64,000 bases of DNA from Pacificoceanicola sp049341065 (GTDB lineage Bacteria; Pseudomonadota; Alphaproteobacteria; Rhodobacterales; Rhodobacteraceae): NCBI RefSeq assembly GCF_049341065.1, contig NZ_JBMPIX010000006.1, positions 246,647 to 310,646 of the forward strand, in the 5' to 3' direction. The notes below the pieces were generated by a model. The model had not been told where the DNA came from, searched no databases, and saw only the letters and a program-made list of their open reading frames with translations. How positions within the stretch are numbered: the stretch's first letter is position 1; every line of letters begins with the position of its first letter. The position numbers and the translations under genes were made by a program. Of this stretch, positions 8,578 to 17,980 are shown in pieces.

Positions 8578-9747
8578 TCAGTACGGCAAACCGACGTAAT
8601 TCTCGGCCATGGCGATCTGCGCGGCCTTGTTGGTGCGTAGAAACTCGATCTCGGCCTTCTGCATCTTCAGATCGAACTCGGACTGGTCCGGGAAACGGTG
8701 CAGCAGGCTGGTCATCCACCAGCTAAAGCGCTCGGCCTTCCAGATGCGCGCCAGCGCCTTTTCGGAATAGCCATCGATCCCCGCGCTGTCGCCATCGTGA
8801 TAGAATTGCACCAGCCCGTGATAGAGATAATGGATATCGCTGGCCGCGGTGTTCAGGCCCTTGGCCCCGGTCGGCGGCACGATGTGGGCCGCGTCGCCGC
8901 ACAGGAACAACCGCCCCCAGCGCATCGGCTCGGTCACGAACGAGCGCAGCGGTGCGATGCTTTTCTCGATCGACGGGCCCGTGACCAGTTTCTCGGCCGC
9001 TTCGGCCGGAATGCGGCGCTTGAGTTCTTCCCAGAAGGCCACGTCGGTCCAATCGTGTGGGCTGTCGGACAGCGAACACTGGATGTAGTAGCGGCTCAGA
9101 TTGTCGTTCCTCATCGAGCACAGGGCAAAACCGCGTTCGGAACTGGCATAGATCAGCTCTTCATGCACGGGCGGGGTTTCGGACAGGATGCCGAGCCAGC
9201 CAAAGGGATACAGCTTTTCGTATTCCTTGCGCACGGTCAGGGGAATGCTTTGCCGGCTGACCCCGTGAAAGCCGTCGCAGCCCGCCACATAGTCACAATC
9301 TATCCGCCGCGTGACACCATCCACCGAGAAGGTGACATAGGGCGCGTCGCCGTCGGCACCGTGAATTTCGACCCCATCGACATTGAACTCGATCTTGCCA
9401 TCCATGGCTTCGCGCGCAGCGTACAGATCACGGGTCACCTCGGTCTGACCATAGACCACCACATGCGCGCCGATCAGATCCTGAAAGTTGATACCGAACT
9501 GCTCATCCCCGTAGGAGATCACAGTGCCGTCGTGGACAAAGCTTTCCTTGTCCATCCGCGCCCCCACGCCTGCCTCGCGCATCAGGTCGACCATCCCCGT
9601 TTCAAGTATGCCAGCGCGAATGCGGCCAAGCACATAGTCCTTGGTCTTGCGCTCAAGCACCACGGTATCAATGCCCTTGCGGTGCAATAGCTGGCTGAGC
9701 AGCAACCCCGAGGGCCCGCCACCGATAATACAGACCTGAGTGCGCAT
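8578..9747 (-). CDS. pobA: 4-hydroxybenzoate 3-monooxygenase
   Basis: A 389-residue FAD monooxygenase that makes protocatechuate from 4-hydroxybenzoate, O2 and NAD(P)H. It has the FAD Rossmann motif GGGPSGLLL at the N-terminus, the DG motif region DYVAGCDGFHG, and the GD motif LFLCGDAAHIVPPTGAKGLN. The frame opens back to 9888, but ATG 9747 follows AAGGAGGAGT directly and starts MRTQVCIIGGGPSG as in the family. It is the first gene of the leftward pca operon and is divergent from pcaQ. Confidence 0.95.
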   Translation of the reverse strand: MRTQVCIIGGGPSGLLLSQLLHRKGIDTVVLERKTKDYVLGRIRAGILETGMVDLMREAGVGARMDKESFVHDGTVISYGDEQFGINFQDLIGAHVVVYGQTEVTRDLYAAREAMDGKIEFNVDGVEIHGADGDAPYVTFSVDGVTRRIDCDYVAGCDGFHGVSRQSIPLTVRKEYEKLYPFGWLGILSETPPVHEELIYASSERGFALCSMRNDNLSRYYIQCSLSDSPHDWTDVAFWEELKRRIPAEAAEKLVTGPSIEKSIAPLRSFVTEPMRWGRLFLCGDAAHIVPPTGAKGLNTAASDIHYLYHGLVQFYHDGDSAGIDGYSEKALARIWKAERFSWWMTSLLHRFPDQSEFDLKMQKAEIEFLRTNKAAQIAMAENYVGLPY

Positions 9748-9844
9748 GCGACTCCTCCTTTTCCCTTTCCAACAGTAGACACTGAACCTATTGACCATGT
9801 AAAATGATCTTATTCGCGCAATACATAACCAAAAAGGCAAGATA
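9748..9844. promoter_or_regulatory. pobA-pcaQ divergent promoter region
   Basis: A 97-base AT-richer spacer between the divergent pobA and pcaQ starts, the classic place for a LysR-type operator. ATAACC at 9825-9830 followed by AAAAAGGCAA resembles one half of the PcaQ site described for rhizobia (ATAACC-N4-GGTTAA); the right half is degenerate. GAACCTATTGACC lies further left. Assignment is tentative. Confidence 0.45.
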
Positions 9845-10768
9845 ATGATCGGCTCTCGGATCAAACTGCGCCATATCGAGGCGTTCACGGCGATTGCCCG
9901 TCATGGCCGCCTGAAAACCGCCTGTGACGAGCTGAATCTCAGTCAGCCTGCCTTGTCCAAGACACTGAAAGAGCTGGAGGAGGTGCTTGGTGCCCGGTTG
10001 ATGCAGCGTGATCGCAGCGGTGTGCAATTGACCCCTGAAGGCGAAGTCTTTCTGGAATTCGCCGGTCAAAGTCTTGCGGCGCTCCGACGGGGGATCGACG
10101 GGGTCGGCGCGATCCGCGCAGGTGGAGCCGAAGTTCTCAAGGTCGGATCGCTGCCCAGCGTTGCGGCGCGGCTCATGCCGCGGGCCGTGGCGTTGTTTCA
10201 GCGGTTGTCGCCAGAAACCCGGCTGGTGCTGCGCGATGGCGCGCATGGCGCTCTGACCGGCGATTTGCGCGCTGGCGTTCTGGATATGGTGATTGGCCGC
10301 ATGGGCACGCCCGAGATGATGCAGGGCCTGTCCTTTACCCAGCTTTATCAGGAAAAGGTGGTTTGCGTAGCCGACCCCGCGCACCCGCTGTTGTCCGATC
10401 CGGCCCCTGCGCCCAGCGCCTTGGCGGGTTGGAGTGTGCTCTACCCCCCCGAAGGCGCGGCAATCCGCCCCTTGCTTGATCGTTGGCGTCTGTCGCTGGG
10501 TCTGGGCGACTTCCCACATCAGATCGCCTGCGTTTCCGGCGCATTCGGACGAAATTACGTGCCCGGCTCGCAAGTGCTTTGGTTCATTTCTGAGGGCGTC
10601 GTGGCACAGGACATCGCCGAGGGTAGATTGGTAGCTTTGCCTTTGGATCTTGGCCTGACGGGGGGACCTGTTGGCCTGATGACGCGCCCGGATACGGCAC
10701 TTTCCCGGTCACATCAGCTGTTTTCGCGGGCGCTGGACCAAGCGGTATCTGAGCTGCCTATATCCTGA
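9845..10768 (+). CDS. pcaQ: LysR-type activator of the pca genes
   Basis: A 307-residue LysR regulator. The N-terminal winged helix-turn-helix spans about residues 5-65 (LRHIEAFTAIARHGRLKTA and LNLSQPALSKTLKELE), followed by an effector-binding domain of about 215 residues. Orientation opposite to pobA-pcaCHG and similarity to PcaQ (for example ENTRY features such as FGRNYVPGSQVLWFISEG) support the name. PcaQ homologues respond to 3-carboxy-cis,cis-muconate or 4-carboxymuconolactone and activate the divergent operon. The specific inducer is inferred from relatives. Confidence 0.88.
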   Translation: MIGSRIKLRHIEAFTAIARHGRLKTACDELNLSQPALSKTLKELEEVLGARLMQRDRSGVQLTPEGEVFLEFAGQSLAALRRGIDGVGAIRAGGAEVLKVGSLPSVAARLMPRAVALFQRLSPETRLVLRDGAHGALTGDLRAGVLDMVIGRMGTPEMMQGLSFTQLYQEKVVCVADPAHPLLSDPAPAPSALAGWSVLYPPEGAAIRPLLDRWRLSLGLGDFPHQIACVSGAFGRNYVPGSQVLWFISEGVVAQDIAEGRLVALPLDLGLTGGPVGLMTRPDTALSRSHQLFSRALDQAVSELPIS

Positions 10769-10784
10769 GCCGGTCCCGGCTTCG

Positions 10785-10830
10785 TCCACAACTTAATGTG
10801 TTTATCCACAAATTATCACTTTACACAGCC
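10785..10830. other. DnaA-box-like cluster
   Basis: TTATCCACA at 10802-10810 matches the strict DnaA box. A two-mismatch copy (TCGTCCACA) lies just upstream and a one-mismatch copy (CTTTACACA) lies just downstream. The spacer between pcaQ and the ybjN-like gene is otherwise featureless. No origin genes are near, so a replication origin is unlikely. Confidence 0.35.
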
Positions 10831-10947
10831 CCCCTAGCACAGGCACCATATCTAGTAAGGGTACTGAGGCAGGCCCCAGTCCCTTGAGCAGGCAGCTAGC
10901 GCTGGGGGTGAATTTGGCCTCCAACGCATAACAAAAGAGGTGGCGGC

Positions 10948-11448
10948 ATGGCCCTGTCCGAGCATTACCTGAACGAAGAAATTCACCCGATCGATATCGT
11001 CGAACACATCGCGGCGCATAACGACTGGGATTTTGACCGCATCGCGGACGATCAGATTGCAATGGCGGTAGAGGGGCAGTGGCGCACCTACTCGATCACC
11101 CTTGCATGGTCGCACTACGATGAAACGCTGCGGATGATCTGCACCTTCGAATTCGAGCCGCCCGAAGACCGGCTGGCGACCCTGTTCGAAGGCTTGAATC
11201 TGGTGAACGACCAATGCTGGGCGGGCGCTTTCAGCTATTGGGCCGAGCAGCAGCTGATGGTCTACAAATACGGGTTGGTCCTGTCGGGCGGCCAGATCGC
11301 CAGCGCCGAGCAGATCGATACGCTGATCACTGCGGCAGTGCTATCCTCGGAACGCTATTACCCGGCCTTCCAACTGATGAGCTGGACCGACAAGACGGCA
11401 AAGCAATCGCTGGAAGTGGCCATTGCAGAAGCCTACGGGCGGGCCTGA
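10948..11448 (+). CDS. YbjN-domain protein
   Basis: A 166-residue soluble protein of the YbjN family, which shares the fold of type III secretion chaperones. Typical stretches are WDFDRIADDQIAMAVEGQW, LRMICTFEFEPPEDR and WAGAFSYWAEQQLMVYKYGL. The biochemical role is not known; E. coli YbjN affects motility and stress responses. It lies upstream of proC in the same direction with about 120 bases between, as in related genomes. Confidence 0.82.
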   Translation: MALSEHYLNEEIHPIDIVEHIAAHNDWDFDRIADDQIAMAVEGQWRTYSITLAWSHYDETLRMICTFEFEPPEDRLATLFEGLNLVNDQCWAGAFSYWAEQQLMVYKYGLVLSGGQIASAEQIDTLITAAVLSSERYYPAFQLMSWTDKTAKQSLEVAIAEAYGRA

Positions 11449-11497
11449 TCGCCCCCGAGGCAAAGCCTCGGCCGGATGATTTTGACAAGACAAAGAG
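11449..11497 (+). repeat. Diverged copy of the dispersed hairpin repeat after the ybjN-like gene
   Basis: CCCCCGAGGCAAAGCCTCGG (hairpin CCGAGGC/GCCTCGG) is followed by GATGATTTTGACAAGACAAAG, close to the tail GGTATTTTTGACAAGATGAAG of the copy at 27080. It starts at the stop codon of the upstream gene. Confidence 0.55.
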
Positions 11498-11528
11498 GGG
11501 GCGTCGATGCTTGCGGCGCCCCTTTCGC
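11492..11528 (+). terminator. Possible terminator upstream of proC
   Basis: AGGGGGCG (from 11496) can pair with CGCCCCTTT (about 11517-11525), followed by a weak pyrimidine tract. The stem contains a bulge and the loop is 13-14 bases, so efficiency is uncertain. Confidence 0.4.
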
Positions 11529-11566
11529 TTGCGTAGCTTGGCCGCAAACCGGACAGGGGGACGATT

Positions 11567-12374
<808 letters not shown>

Positions 12375-12382
<8 letters not shown>

Positions 12383-12713
12383 GATCAGCTTTGACGATTT
12401 TCTGGCGGTCGACATCCGTGTCGGCACCGTTCTGCGCGCCGAGCCCTTTCCCGAGGCGCGCAAGCCCGCGATCAAGCTTTGGATCGATTTCGGCGGCGAG
12501 ATCGGCGAAAAGAAGACCAGCGCGCAGATCACGGTGCACTACACCCCAGAAGCGCTGATCGGGCGACAAGTCATGGCCGTGGTGAATTTCCCGCCTCGGC
12601 AGATCGGCAAGTTCATGTCCGAAGTGCTGGTGCTGGGCGCTATGGACAAAGACGGCGCGGTGGTGCTGATCGGGCCGGAGCAAAGCGTCCCCAATGGCGC
12701 GCGGATGCATTGA
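12375..12713 (+). CDS. tRNA-binding domain protein (CsaA/YgjH-like)
   Basis: A 112-residue single-domain protein with an OB fold of the tRNA_bind family, like CsaA or the C-terminus of MetRS. Supporting segments are FLAVDIRVGTVLRAEPFPEARKP, GEKKTSAQIT and GRQVMAVVNFPPRQIGKFMSEVLVLG. It is thought to bind tRNA or act as a chaperone-like protein. The start lies inside the end of proC (8-base overlap). Confidence 0.9.
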
Positions 12714-12788
12714 TCTGGCGCCATTGACCCGAGGACGCGGCTTGACCTCGACCGCCCCGCGCGTACCGTCACCACAGAAGGAGCCGCC

Positions 12789-13907
12789 ATGTATCAGCCC
12801 GCCATCACTGGTCACGGGGTATTCACCCCGGAGCAAACCATCACAAACGATGAACTTGTCGTCGCGTTCAACGCCTATGCCGACCTTTGGAACGCCGAAC
12901 ATGCCGCACAGATTGCGGCAGGCGAGGTGGACGCCATGGCGCATTCAAGCTCGGACTTCATCCTGAACGCCAGCGGGATCGAACAGCGTTTTGTCATGGA
13001 CAAAGAGGGCGTACTGGACCCGGCGCGGATGTACCCGCGCCTGCCCGCGCGCCCCGATGATGCGCCGGGGATCATGGCCGAGATGGCTTTGGACGCCGCG
13101 ACCAAGGCGCTAACGATGGCGGACCGCAACGGCGAGGATGTTGATCTGGTGATCTGCGCGGCCTCGAACCATGAACGCGCCTATCCGGCGATTGCCATCG
13201 AGATCCAGCAACTTCTGGGCGCGGGCGGCTTTGCCTTTGACATGAACGTCGCCTGTTCCAGCGCCACTTTCGGAATTCAGGCCGCCGCAGATATGGTCCG
13301 GGCGGGCAGCGCAAGGCGCGCGCTGGTCGTCTGCCCCGAGATTTGCTCGGGCCATCTGGAGTGGCGCGATCGCGATTGCCATTTTATCTTTGGCGATGTG
13401 GCCACCGCTGTCCTGATCGAACGCAGCGATGACGCGCAAGGCGACCGGTTCGACATCATCTCGACCCGCTGCGCCACGCAGTTTTCCAACAATATTCGCA
13501 ACAACAACGGCTTTCTGCGCCGCACCCACGACCAGATGGAAGACCGCCGTGACATGCAGTTCATGCAGAACGGCCGCAAGGTGTTCAAGGAAGTGCTGCC
13601 CATGGTTTCGGCCCATATCGCGGACCACATGCAAGCGATGGGCTGGCAGGCCGATGATCTCAAACGGCTCTGGCTGCATCAGGCCAACAAGACGATGAAC
13701 GACTTCATCGGGAAAAAGGTGCTGGGCCGGGTGCCCGAACCGGGTGAACAGCCCAACATCCTGCAGGATTATGCCAACACATCCTCGGCAGGATCAATCA
13801 TCGCCTTTTCCAAGAACAGCGGCGATTTGGCCATGGGGGATCGCGGTGTGATCTGTTCCTTTGGCGCAGGTTACTCGGTAGGGTCAGTTCTGATTGAGCG
13901 CCAGTAA
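12789..13907 (+). CDS. Beta-ketoacyl-ACP synthase III-like enzyme (FabH family)
   Basis: A 372-residue thiolase-fold condensing enzyme with the KAS III Cys-His-Asn triad: C156 in NVACSSATFG, H297 in LWLHQANKTMND and N330 in YANTSSAGS. At 372 residues it is longer than housekeeping FabH (about 320) and carries an insert around residues 30-90. It therefore resembles the second FabH-like enzymes (Pseudomonas PA3286 type, using medium-chain acyl-CoA) more than the FabH that sits beside plsX. Substrate is unproven. A good Shine-Dalgarno (AAGGAG) precedes the ATG. Confidence 0.85.
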   Translation: MYQPAITGHGVFTPEQTITNDELVVAFNAYADLWNAEHAAQIAAGEVDAMAHSSSDFILNASGIEQRFVMDKEGVLDPARMYPRLPARPDDAPGIMAEMALDAATKALTMADRNGEDVDLVICAASNHERAYPAIAIEIQQLLGAGGFAFDMNVACSSATFGIQAAADMVRAGSARRALVVCPEICSGHLEWRDRDCHFIFGDVATAVLIERSDDAQGDRFDIISTRCATQFSNNIRNNNGFLRRTHDQMEDRRDMQFMQNGRKVFKEVLPMVSAHIADHMQAMGWQADDLKRLWLHQANKTMNDFIGKKVLGRVPEPGEQPNILQDYANTSSAGSIIAFSKNSGDLAMGDRGVICSFGAGYSVGSVLIERQ

Positions 13908-13925
13908 CGCGCAGAGGAAATTTCT

Positions 13926-14837
13926 ATGATCCGATTTGCAGGGGCGCTTGTCGCCGTCATGATACCCGCCGCACTATGGGCCGATACTCTGACACCGCAG
14001 CAGGTGACAGATCATGTCTGGGCCATTGAAGGCCCCGCCGAGCAGCGCAATCCCGAAAACCTTGGCAACAATGCCACCTTCGGATTGATCGAAACGCCCG
14101 AGGGCGCGGTTCTGGTCGATCCCGGCGGCACCTGGGAAGGAGCAAAGGCACTGGACGAGCTGGTCAAGACGCTGACCGCGCAGCCTGTGGTCTATGTCAT
14201 CGACACCGGCGGGCAGGATCACCGCTGGATGGGAAATGGCTATTGGCAGGCGCAGGGCGCGCAGGTGATCGCATCGGCCGATGCGGTGGCCGATCACAAG
14301 GATCGCGAGTCCCTGCAGTTGACCGCGCTGCGCGCGCTTGTCGGGGATGGGTTGGATGGAACCGAGCCCTCGTACGCCGATATCACGTTCGACGACGCTT
14401 ATACGCTGACACTTGGCGGAACGCAGATCGAAATCCATCACCCCGGCGCGGCGCATACACCCGGGGACAGCTTTGTCTGGCTGCCGGAAACGCGCACCGT
14501 CTTTACCGGCGATATGGTCTATGTCGGCCGCATCCTTGGCGTGATGGCATTTTCAGACAGCGCCAGTTGGCTGGACGGTTTCGCCGCAATCGAGGCGCTT
14601 GACCCTGTGCACGTAGTCCCCGGCCATGGACCGGCAACCGATCTGGCCACGGCGCAAAGGGACACTCGGGATTACCTGCAGAACCTGCGCACGACTATGC
14701 GCGGCTATATCGACGACGGCGGGGACATCATCGGATCGGTCCAGATCGACCAATCCGATTTCGCCTATCTCGATCAGTTCGAGGCACTGGCCGGGCGCAA
14801 CGCCCAAGCCGTCTTTGAACAGATGGAGTGGGAGTAA
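13926..14837 (+). CDS. Exported MBL-fold protein lacking the canonical HxHxDH motif
   Basis: A 303-residue protein with a cleavable signal peptide (to about ALWA, residue 19). The metallo-beta-lactamase fold is clear: LVDPGGTW, then H177 in PGAAHTPGDS, D196 in FTGDMV and H234 in VPGHGPA. Where the family usually has THxHxDH, this one reads DTGGQDHRWMGN, so the first two histidines are gone while D98-H99 remain. A single-metal or altered site is likely. The closest general grouping is the SoxH/quinoprotein-relay hydrolase-like proteins, but the substrate is unknown. Confidence 0.8.
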   Translation: MIRFAGALVAVMIPAALWADTLTPQQVTDHVWAIEGPAEQRNPENLGNNATFGLIETPEGAVLVDPGGTWEGAKALDELVKTLTAQPVVYVIDTGGQDHRWMGNGYWQAQGAQVIASADAVADHKDRESLQLTALRALVGDGLDGTEPSYADITFDDAYTLTLGGTQIEIHHPGAAHTPGDSFVWLPETRTVFTGDMVYVGRILGVMAFSDSASWLDGFAAIEALDPVHVVPGHGPATDLATAQRDTRDYLQNLRTTMRGYIDDGGDIIGSVQIDQSDFAYLDQFEALAGRNAQAVFEQMEWE

Positions 14838-14845
14838 CCACCCCT

Positions 14846-16492
14846 TTACTGCCAATCCTGACCATGGCTGTTTTGCGCACGCGCCGCAGCCCAGTCCCCC
14901 TGCGCCAAGGCTTCGGGCGAGATTTGAACGGCCCAGCGCGACATATCACCGATCTGCCAGCCGGCCAGTTCACTGGTCGGCAGAAGCAACAGGCAAGGCT
15001 GATCCTCGGGCAAGTGATCCGCTGACGTATTTCCAATGAAAATCGCCTCGCGTTTGGCCTGTTCCTCCCAGACCGGCAACAGCCGCTTCAAAGTGGCCTC
15101 GGGCAAAGTATCGGCCGCGGCACTGTAGACGCGGCGCGCTTGTGCCTCATAGACCTTGCGATAACTGCGGTATCCCTGAAACTGCAACACGCTCAGCGGT
15201 TTGCGGCCCTCGGCCAGCGCCTTTTCTGACATCCAGTCGGCGTTGGTCAACTTTGCCAGAGCTCCGATCAGACGCGCGCATTCCTTTTCGTCAAATGGCC
15301 CAGCTTCGGCGCGAGCCTCGATCTTGCTTGCAACCACGCGCAAGCGGGCAAGAGTTTGCGCCATACCTTCGGCCTGATCCGCGGCGGCTTGGTCGCCCTG
15401 CGCCACGGCTTTTTGAGCGCGGGCGATCAGACGGAACAGCATCGCCTCGGTGCTGTCCAACAGCGCAATCGCCGTGGGCCAGTCGAATGGCAAGAAACCC
15501 GGGTCCGTCATCGTCGGCTTGTCCAGAAGGCGGTCAAACAGCGCGGGCTGCGTCAAATCCGGCCGCTCCGAGCTGTCATCCGGCTGCACCGTCAGATACC
15601 AGCGCGGCGGCAGCAGAGCCTCGGGGCCGATCAACTCGGCCAATGCCTCTTCGCCGGACTTGTGCTGGAAATAATAGTCGGCGCCCTCGGGCGGGCTGCG
15701 GTCCGCGCCACGCTCCGTACTGTGAAGAACAATGGCCCGTGCGCTGGGATCATCCGCGCCAAAGAATATCAACCACCCCTGGCGCGCACCAAGCCCGCCC
15801 CAGGTTTCTGCGGGCAGATCGCTCAACGCGATCTGGGCGTAGAAACTGGCGGGCTTGCCATCGATCATCGGCCAATCCATCCCCTCGGGCATCGAAGGGC
15901 CGCCGCCAATCCAACTGTCCGTCTCGTGCTGCGGGATGGCAACCTGCAGGCGCAGGCGACCGCAATGGAAGTCCACGTCAGGGACAGAAATCTGGGACAT
16001 ATCGGAGGCACTTTGCCCTTCAGCCTCGGATGGCACGCGGTTTTGAACGGATTTGATGCCACCACTCAGCAGGTCGGCAATCAGCTGGCGCTTTTCGGTC
16101 GGGGCGATCACCTCGGCGGGTTTGCGCGCTTTGGCGACCGGGCGACCGGGCGCGTGGATCTCGGCCGGGGCGTCCTCAAGCATGTCACTATAGGCGCTCA
16201 ATCTGCCTGAGCCTGCCGGAACTTCTTCCTTGGCGGCCTTTTTGCTTGGCAGAAACCGGGACAAATCAATCGAAGGCGTGTCATCCCCGTCACCGAAGAC
16301 ATCACCGCCCATTTTCTTGCCAACTGTCGAAATGCCAAACCCAATGCCGCAAAGGACCAATGCTGTGATCGGTTGATCCCAAATTTCGGGCATCAAATCA
16401 ATCGCGCCTTTCCAGATCGCGATCGCCCAAATCAGACCAATCCCCATGATTCCCGTACCCAGCAGGAACACCGAACGCGCCGCATAAACCAT
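14846..16492 (-). CDS. Membrane-anchored DUF1963 protein
   Basis: A 548-residue protein with two N-terminal membrane segments (about 5-27 and 40-57), a low-complexity linker to about 165, and a C-terminal DUF1963 (YwqG-like) domain. Typical parts of that domain are PMIDGKPASFYAQIALSDLP and GWLIFFGADDPSA. The frame stays open to 16861, but ATG 16492 follows AGAGGACAGG and begins right at the membrane segment, so it is preferred. The function of DUF1963 is unknown. The gene converges on the MBL-fold gene with 8 bases between stops. Confidence 0.8.
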   Translation of the reverse strand: MVYAARSVFLLGTGIMGIGLIWAIAIWKGAIDLMPEIWDQPITALVLCGIGFGISTVGKKMGGDVFGDGDDTPSIDLSRFLPSKKAAKEEVPAGSGRLSAYSDMLEDAPAEIHAPGRPVAKARKPAEVIAPTEKRQLIADLLSGGIKSVQNRVPSEAEGQSASDMSQISVPDVDFHCGRLRLQVAIPQHETDSWIGGGPSMPEGMDWPMIDGKPASFYAQIALSDLPAETWGGLGARQGWLIFFGADDPSARAIVLHSTERGADRSPPEGADYYFQHKSGEEALAELIGPEALLPPRWYLTVQPDDSSERPDLTQPALFDRLLDKPTMTDPGFLPFDWPTAIALLDSTEAMLFRLIARAQKAVAQGDQAAADQAEGMAQTLARLRVVASKIEARAEAGPFDEKECARLIGALAKLTNADWMSEKALAEGRKPLSVLQFQGYRSYRKVYEAQARRVYSAAADTLPEATLKRLLPVWEEQAKREAIFIGNTSADHLPEDQPCLLLLPTSELAGWQIGDMSRWAVQISPEALAQGDWAAARAQNSHGQDWQ

Positions 16493-16616
16493 TTGCCTGT
16501 CCTCTCGTCTTTTCAGGCATGAGGCCCCCAAGTTGAGGCAAAAAAATGGTAGGCTAAGGGCGGTTCGTGGGAAAATTGCGGAGGAATAAGGCGTTAAACC
16601 GCAAACTGTTGCCAAA

Positions 16617-17201
16617 TCAGACAACATCTCCGACAGCCTGTCGCCAGTGGCGACGGCACAGGCTGACGTAGGTTTCATTGCCACCGATCTGGACTTGCGC
16701 GCCGTCCTTAACGACTTTGCCATCCGGGCCTTGCCGCGTAACCATCGTCGCCTTTTTTCCGCAATGGCAGATGGTGCGCACCTCGCGCATTTCATCGGCC
16801 AGAGCCAAAAGTGTCGCCGAGCCGGGGAACAGCTCTCCGCGGAAATCGACGCGCAACCCATAGGCCATGACCGGCACGTTCAGATCATCGACGGCGCGCG
16901 CCAGTTGCCATACCTGGTCACGGCTCAGGAATTGTGCTTCGTCGACGAAAATGCAGGCGACAGGGCCTTGCTCCAGCCGCGCCTTGATCCTTTCGAACAG
17001 ATCATCGCCCTGAACAAAGGTCTCGGCCGGGCGCCCCAGACCGATGCGCGACCCGATCCGCCCGTCGCCTGCCCGGTTGTCCAACGCGGCGGTCAGCAGA
17101 TAGGTGTCCATCCCGCGTTCATTGTAGTTGTGGGCAGCCTGCAAGAGCAGCGTGGATTTGCCCGCGTTCATCGTCGAATAGTGGAAATGCAATTTGGCCA
17201 T
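16617..17201 (-). CDS. tdk: Thymidine kinase (type II)
   Basis: A 194-residue enzyme phosphorylating thymidine with ATP for the salvage pathway. It has the P-loop HYSTMNAGKSTLLLQA, the DEAQF motif (FVDEAQFLS) and zinc-binding cysteines (CHCGKK and SLCRRHW). The frame opens at 17237, but MAKLHFHYSTMNAGKS from ATG 17201 is the family start. It reads toward the DUF1963 gene with a 124-base gap. Confidence 0.94.
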   Translation of the reverse strand: MAKLHFHYSTMNAGKSTLLLQAAHNYNERGMDTYLLTAALDNRAGDGRIGSRIGLGRPAETFVQGDDLFERIKARLEQGPVACIFVDEAQFLSRDQVWQLARAVDDLNVPVMAYGLRVDFRGELFPGSATLLALADEMREVRTICHCGKKATMVTRQGPDGKVVKDGAQVQIGGNETYVSLCRRHWRQAVGDVV

Positions 17202-17487
17202 GGCCGCTCTATTGCCCTTGGCAAAGCGATTTGACAAGGCAGCAAAAGGCGCGAAAGGACCGTGGGAAAATCCCTGGGGGTCACCGATCCCTTCGCGCCA
17301 GTCAGCCGTTTGGGGCTTGCCCGTGAATTACTCAAAACCCTGAGGAACACACACTCAGACACGGCAAACCTCAGCCAATGCCCCATTTAAGAGGCTTGAT
17401 TTAGGAATGACATCTTGAGTGAATGCGGTTAAGGGGAAAAAACGATGGGGGCTCCCCGGGCACTCACCCGGGACAAGAAGGTGACTT

Positions 17488-17946
17488 ATGAACAATTTGG
17501 GACGGTATCTCAAGAAACACACCGAAGCGCTGGTTAAGGACGTAGGTGTGGAAGCGGCGTGCGAGTTAACAGGAAAATCCAAAGCGACTTTGGGCCGGTA
17601 TTATTCAGAGCATTCGGAACATGACGAACGCTTCATGCCGATCGACGCAGTGGCCGCATTGGAAGACGCGGCGTCATATCCGCATGTCACTTCCGCCTTG
17701 GCCGAGCTGAAGGGAATTACCCTGACCTTTGATGAGAGCCGCCGCAATTCCAAAAGGGAAGGCGGGGTAAACTCGGATGTGATCGCGCTTTCGCAGCGGT
17801 TCGCCATGCTGATGGCCGAATACCAGCAAAGCATCGAAGACGGTGTCATCACCGCCAATGAAGCCAAGCGCCTGCTCAAGGAAACGCTGGCCATTCAAAA
17901 AGTGCTGATCGACATCAAGATGCATCTCGAAGACGAACAAGCCTGA
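17488..17946 (+). CDS. Small regulator-like protein with N-terminal helix-turn-helix-like segment
   Basis: A 152-residue protein without a confident family. The N-terminus (GVEAACELTGKSKATLGRYY, about residues 20-39) looks like a helix-turn-helix of the phage CII type. The C-terminal half (about 95-152) is strongly helical (ANEAKRLLKETLAIQKVLIDIKMHLEDE) and may oligomerise. It is preceded by a small inverted repeat, two CCCGGG halves around CACTCA (17455-17472), 15 bases before the ATG. It may be a phage-derived regulator; this is inference. Confidence 0.6.
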   Translation: MNNLGRYLKKHTEALVKDVGVEAACELTGKSKATLGRYYSEHSEHDERFMPIDAVAALEDAASYPHVTSALAELKGITLTFDESRRNSKREGGVNSDVIALSQRFAMLMAEYQQSIEDGVITANEAKRLLKETLAIQKVLIDIKMHLEDEQA

Positions 17947-17980
17947 CGGAAAAACGGTTTCCGGGCGTCGGGGAAATGCA

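Noticed and set aside
10785..10830. Replication origin
   Set aside because: DnaA-like boxes are few and the neighbouring genes (pcaQ, ybjN, proC) are not origin-linked.
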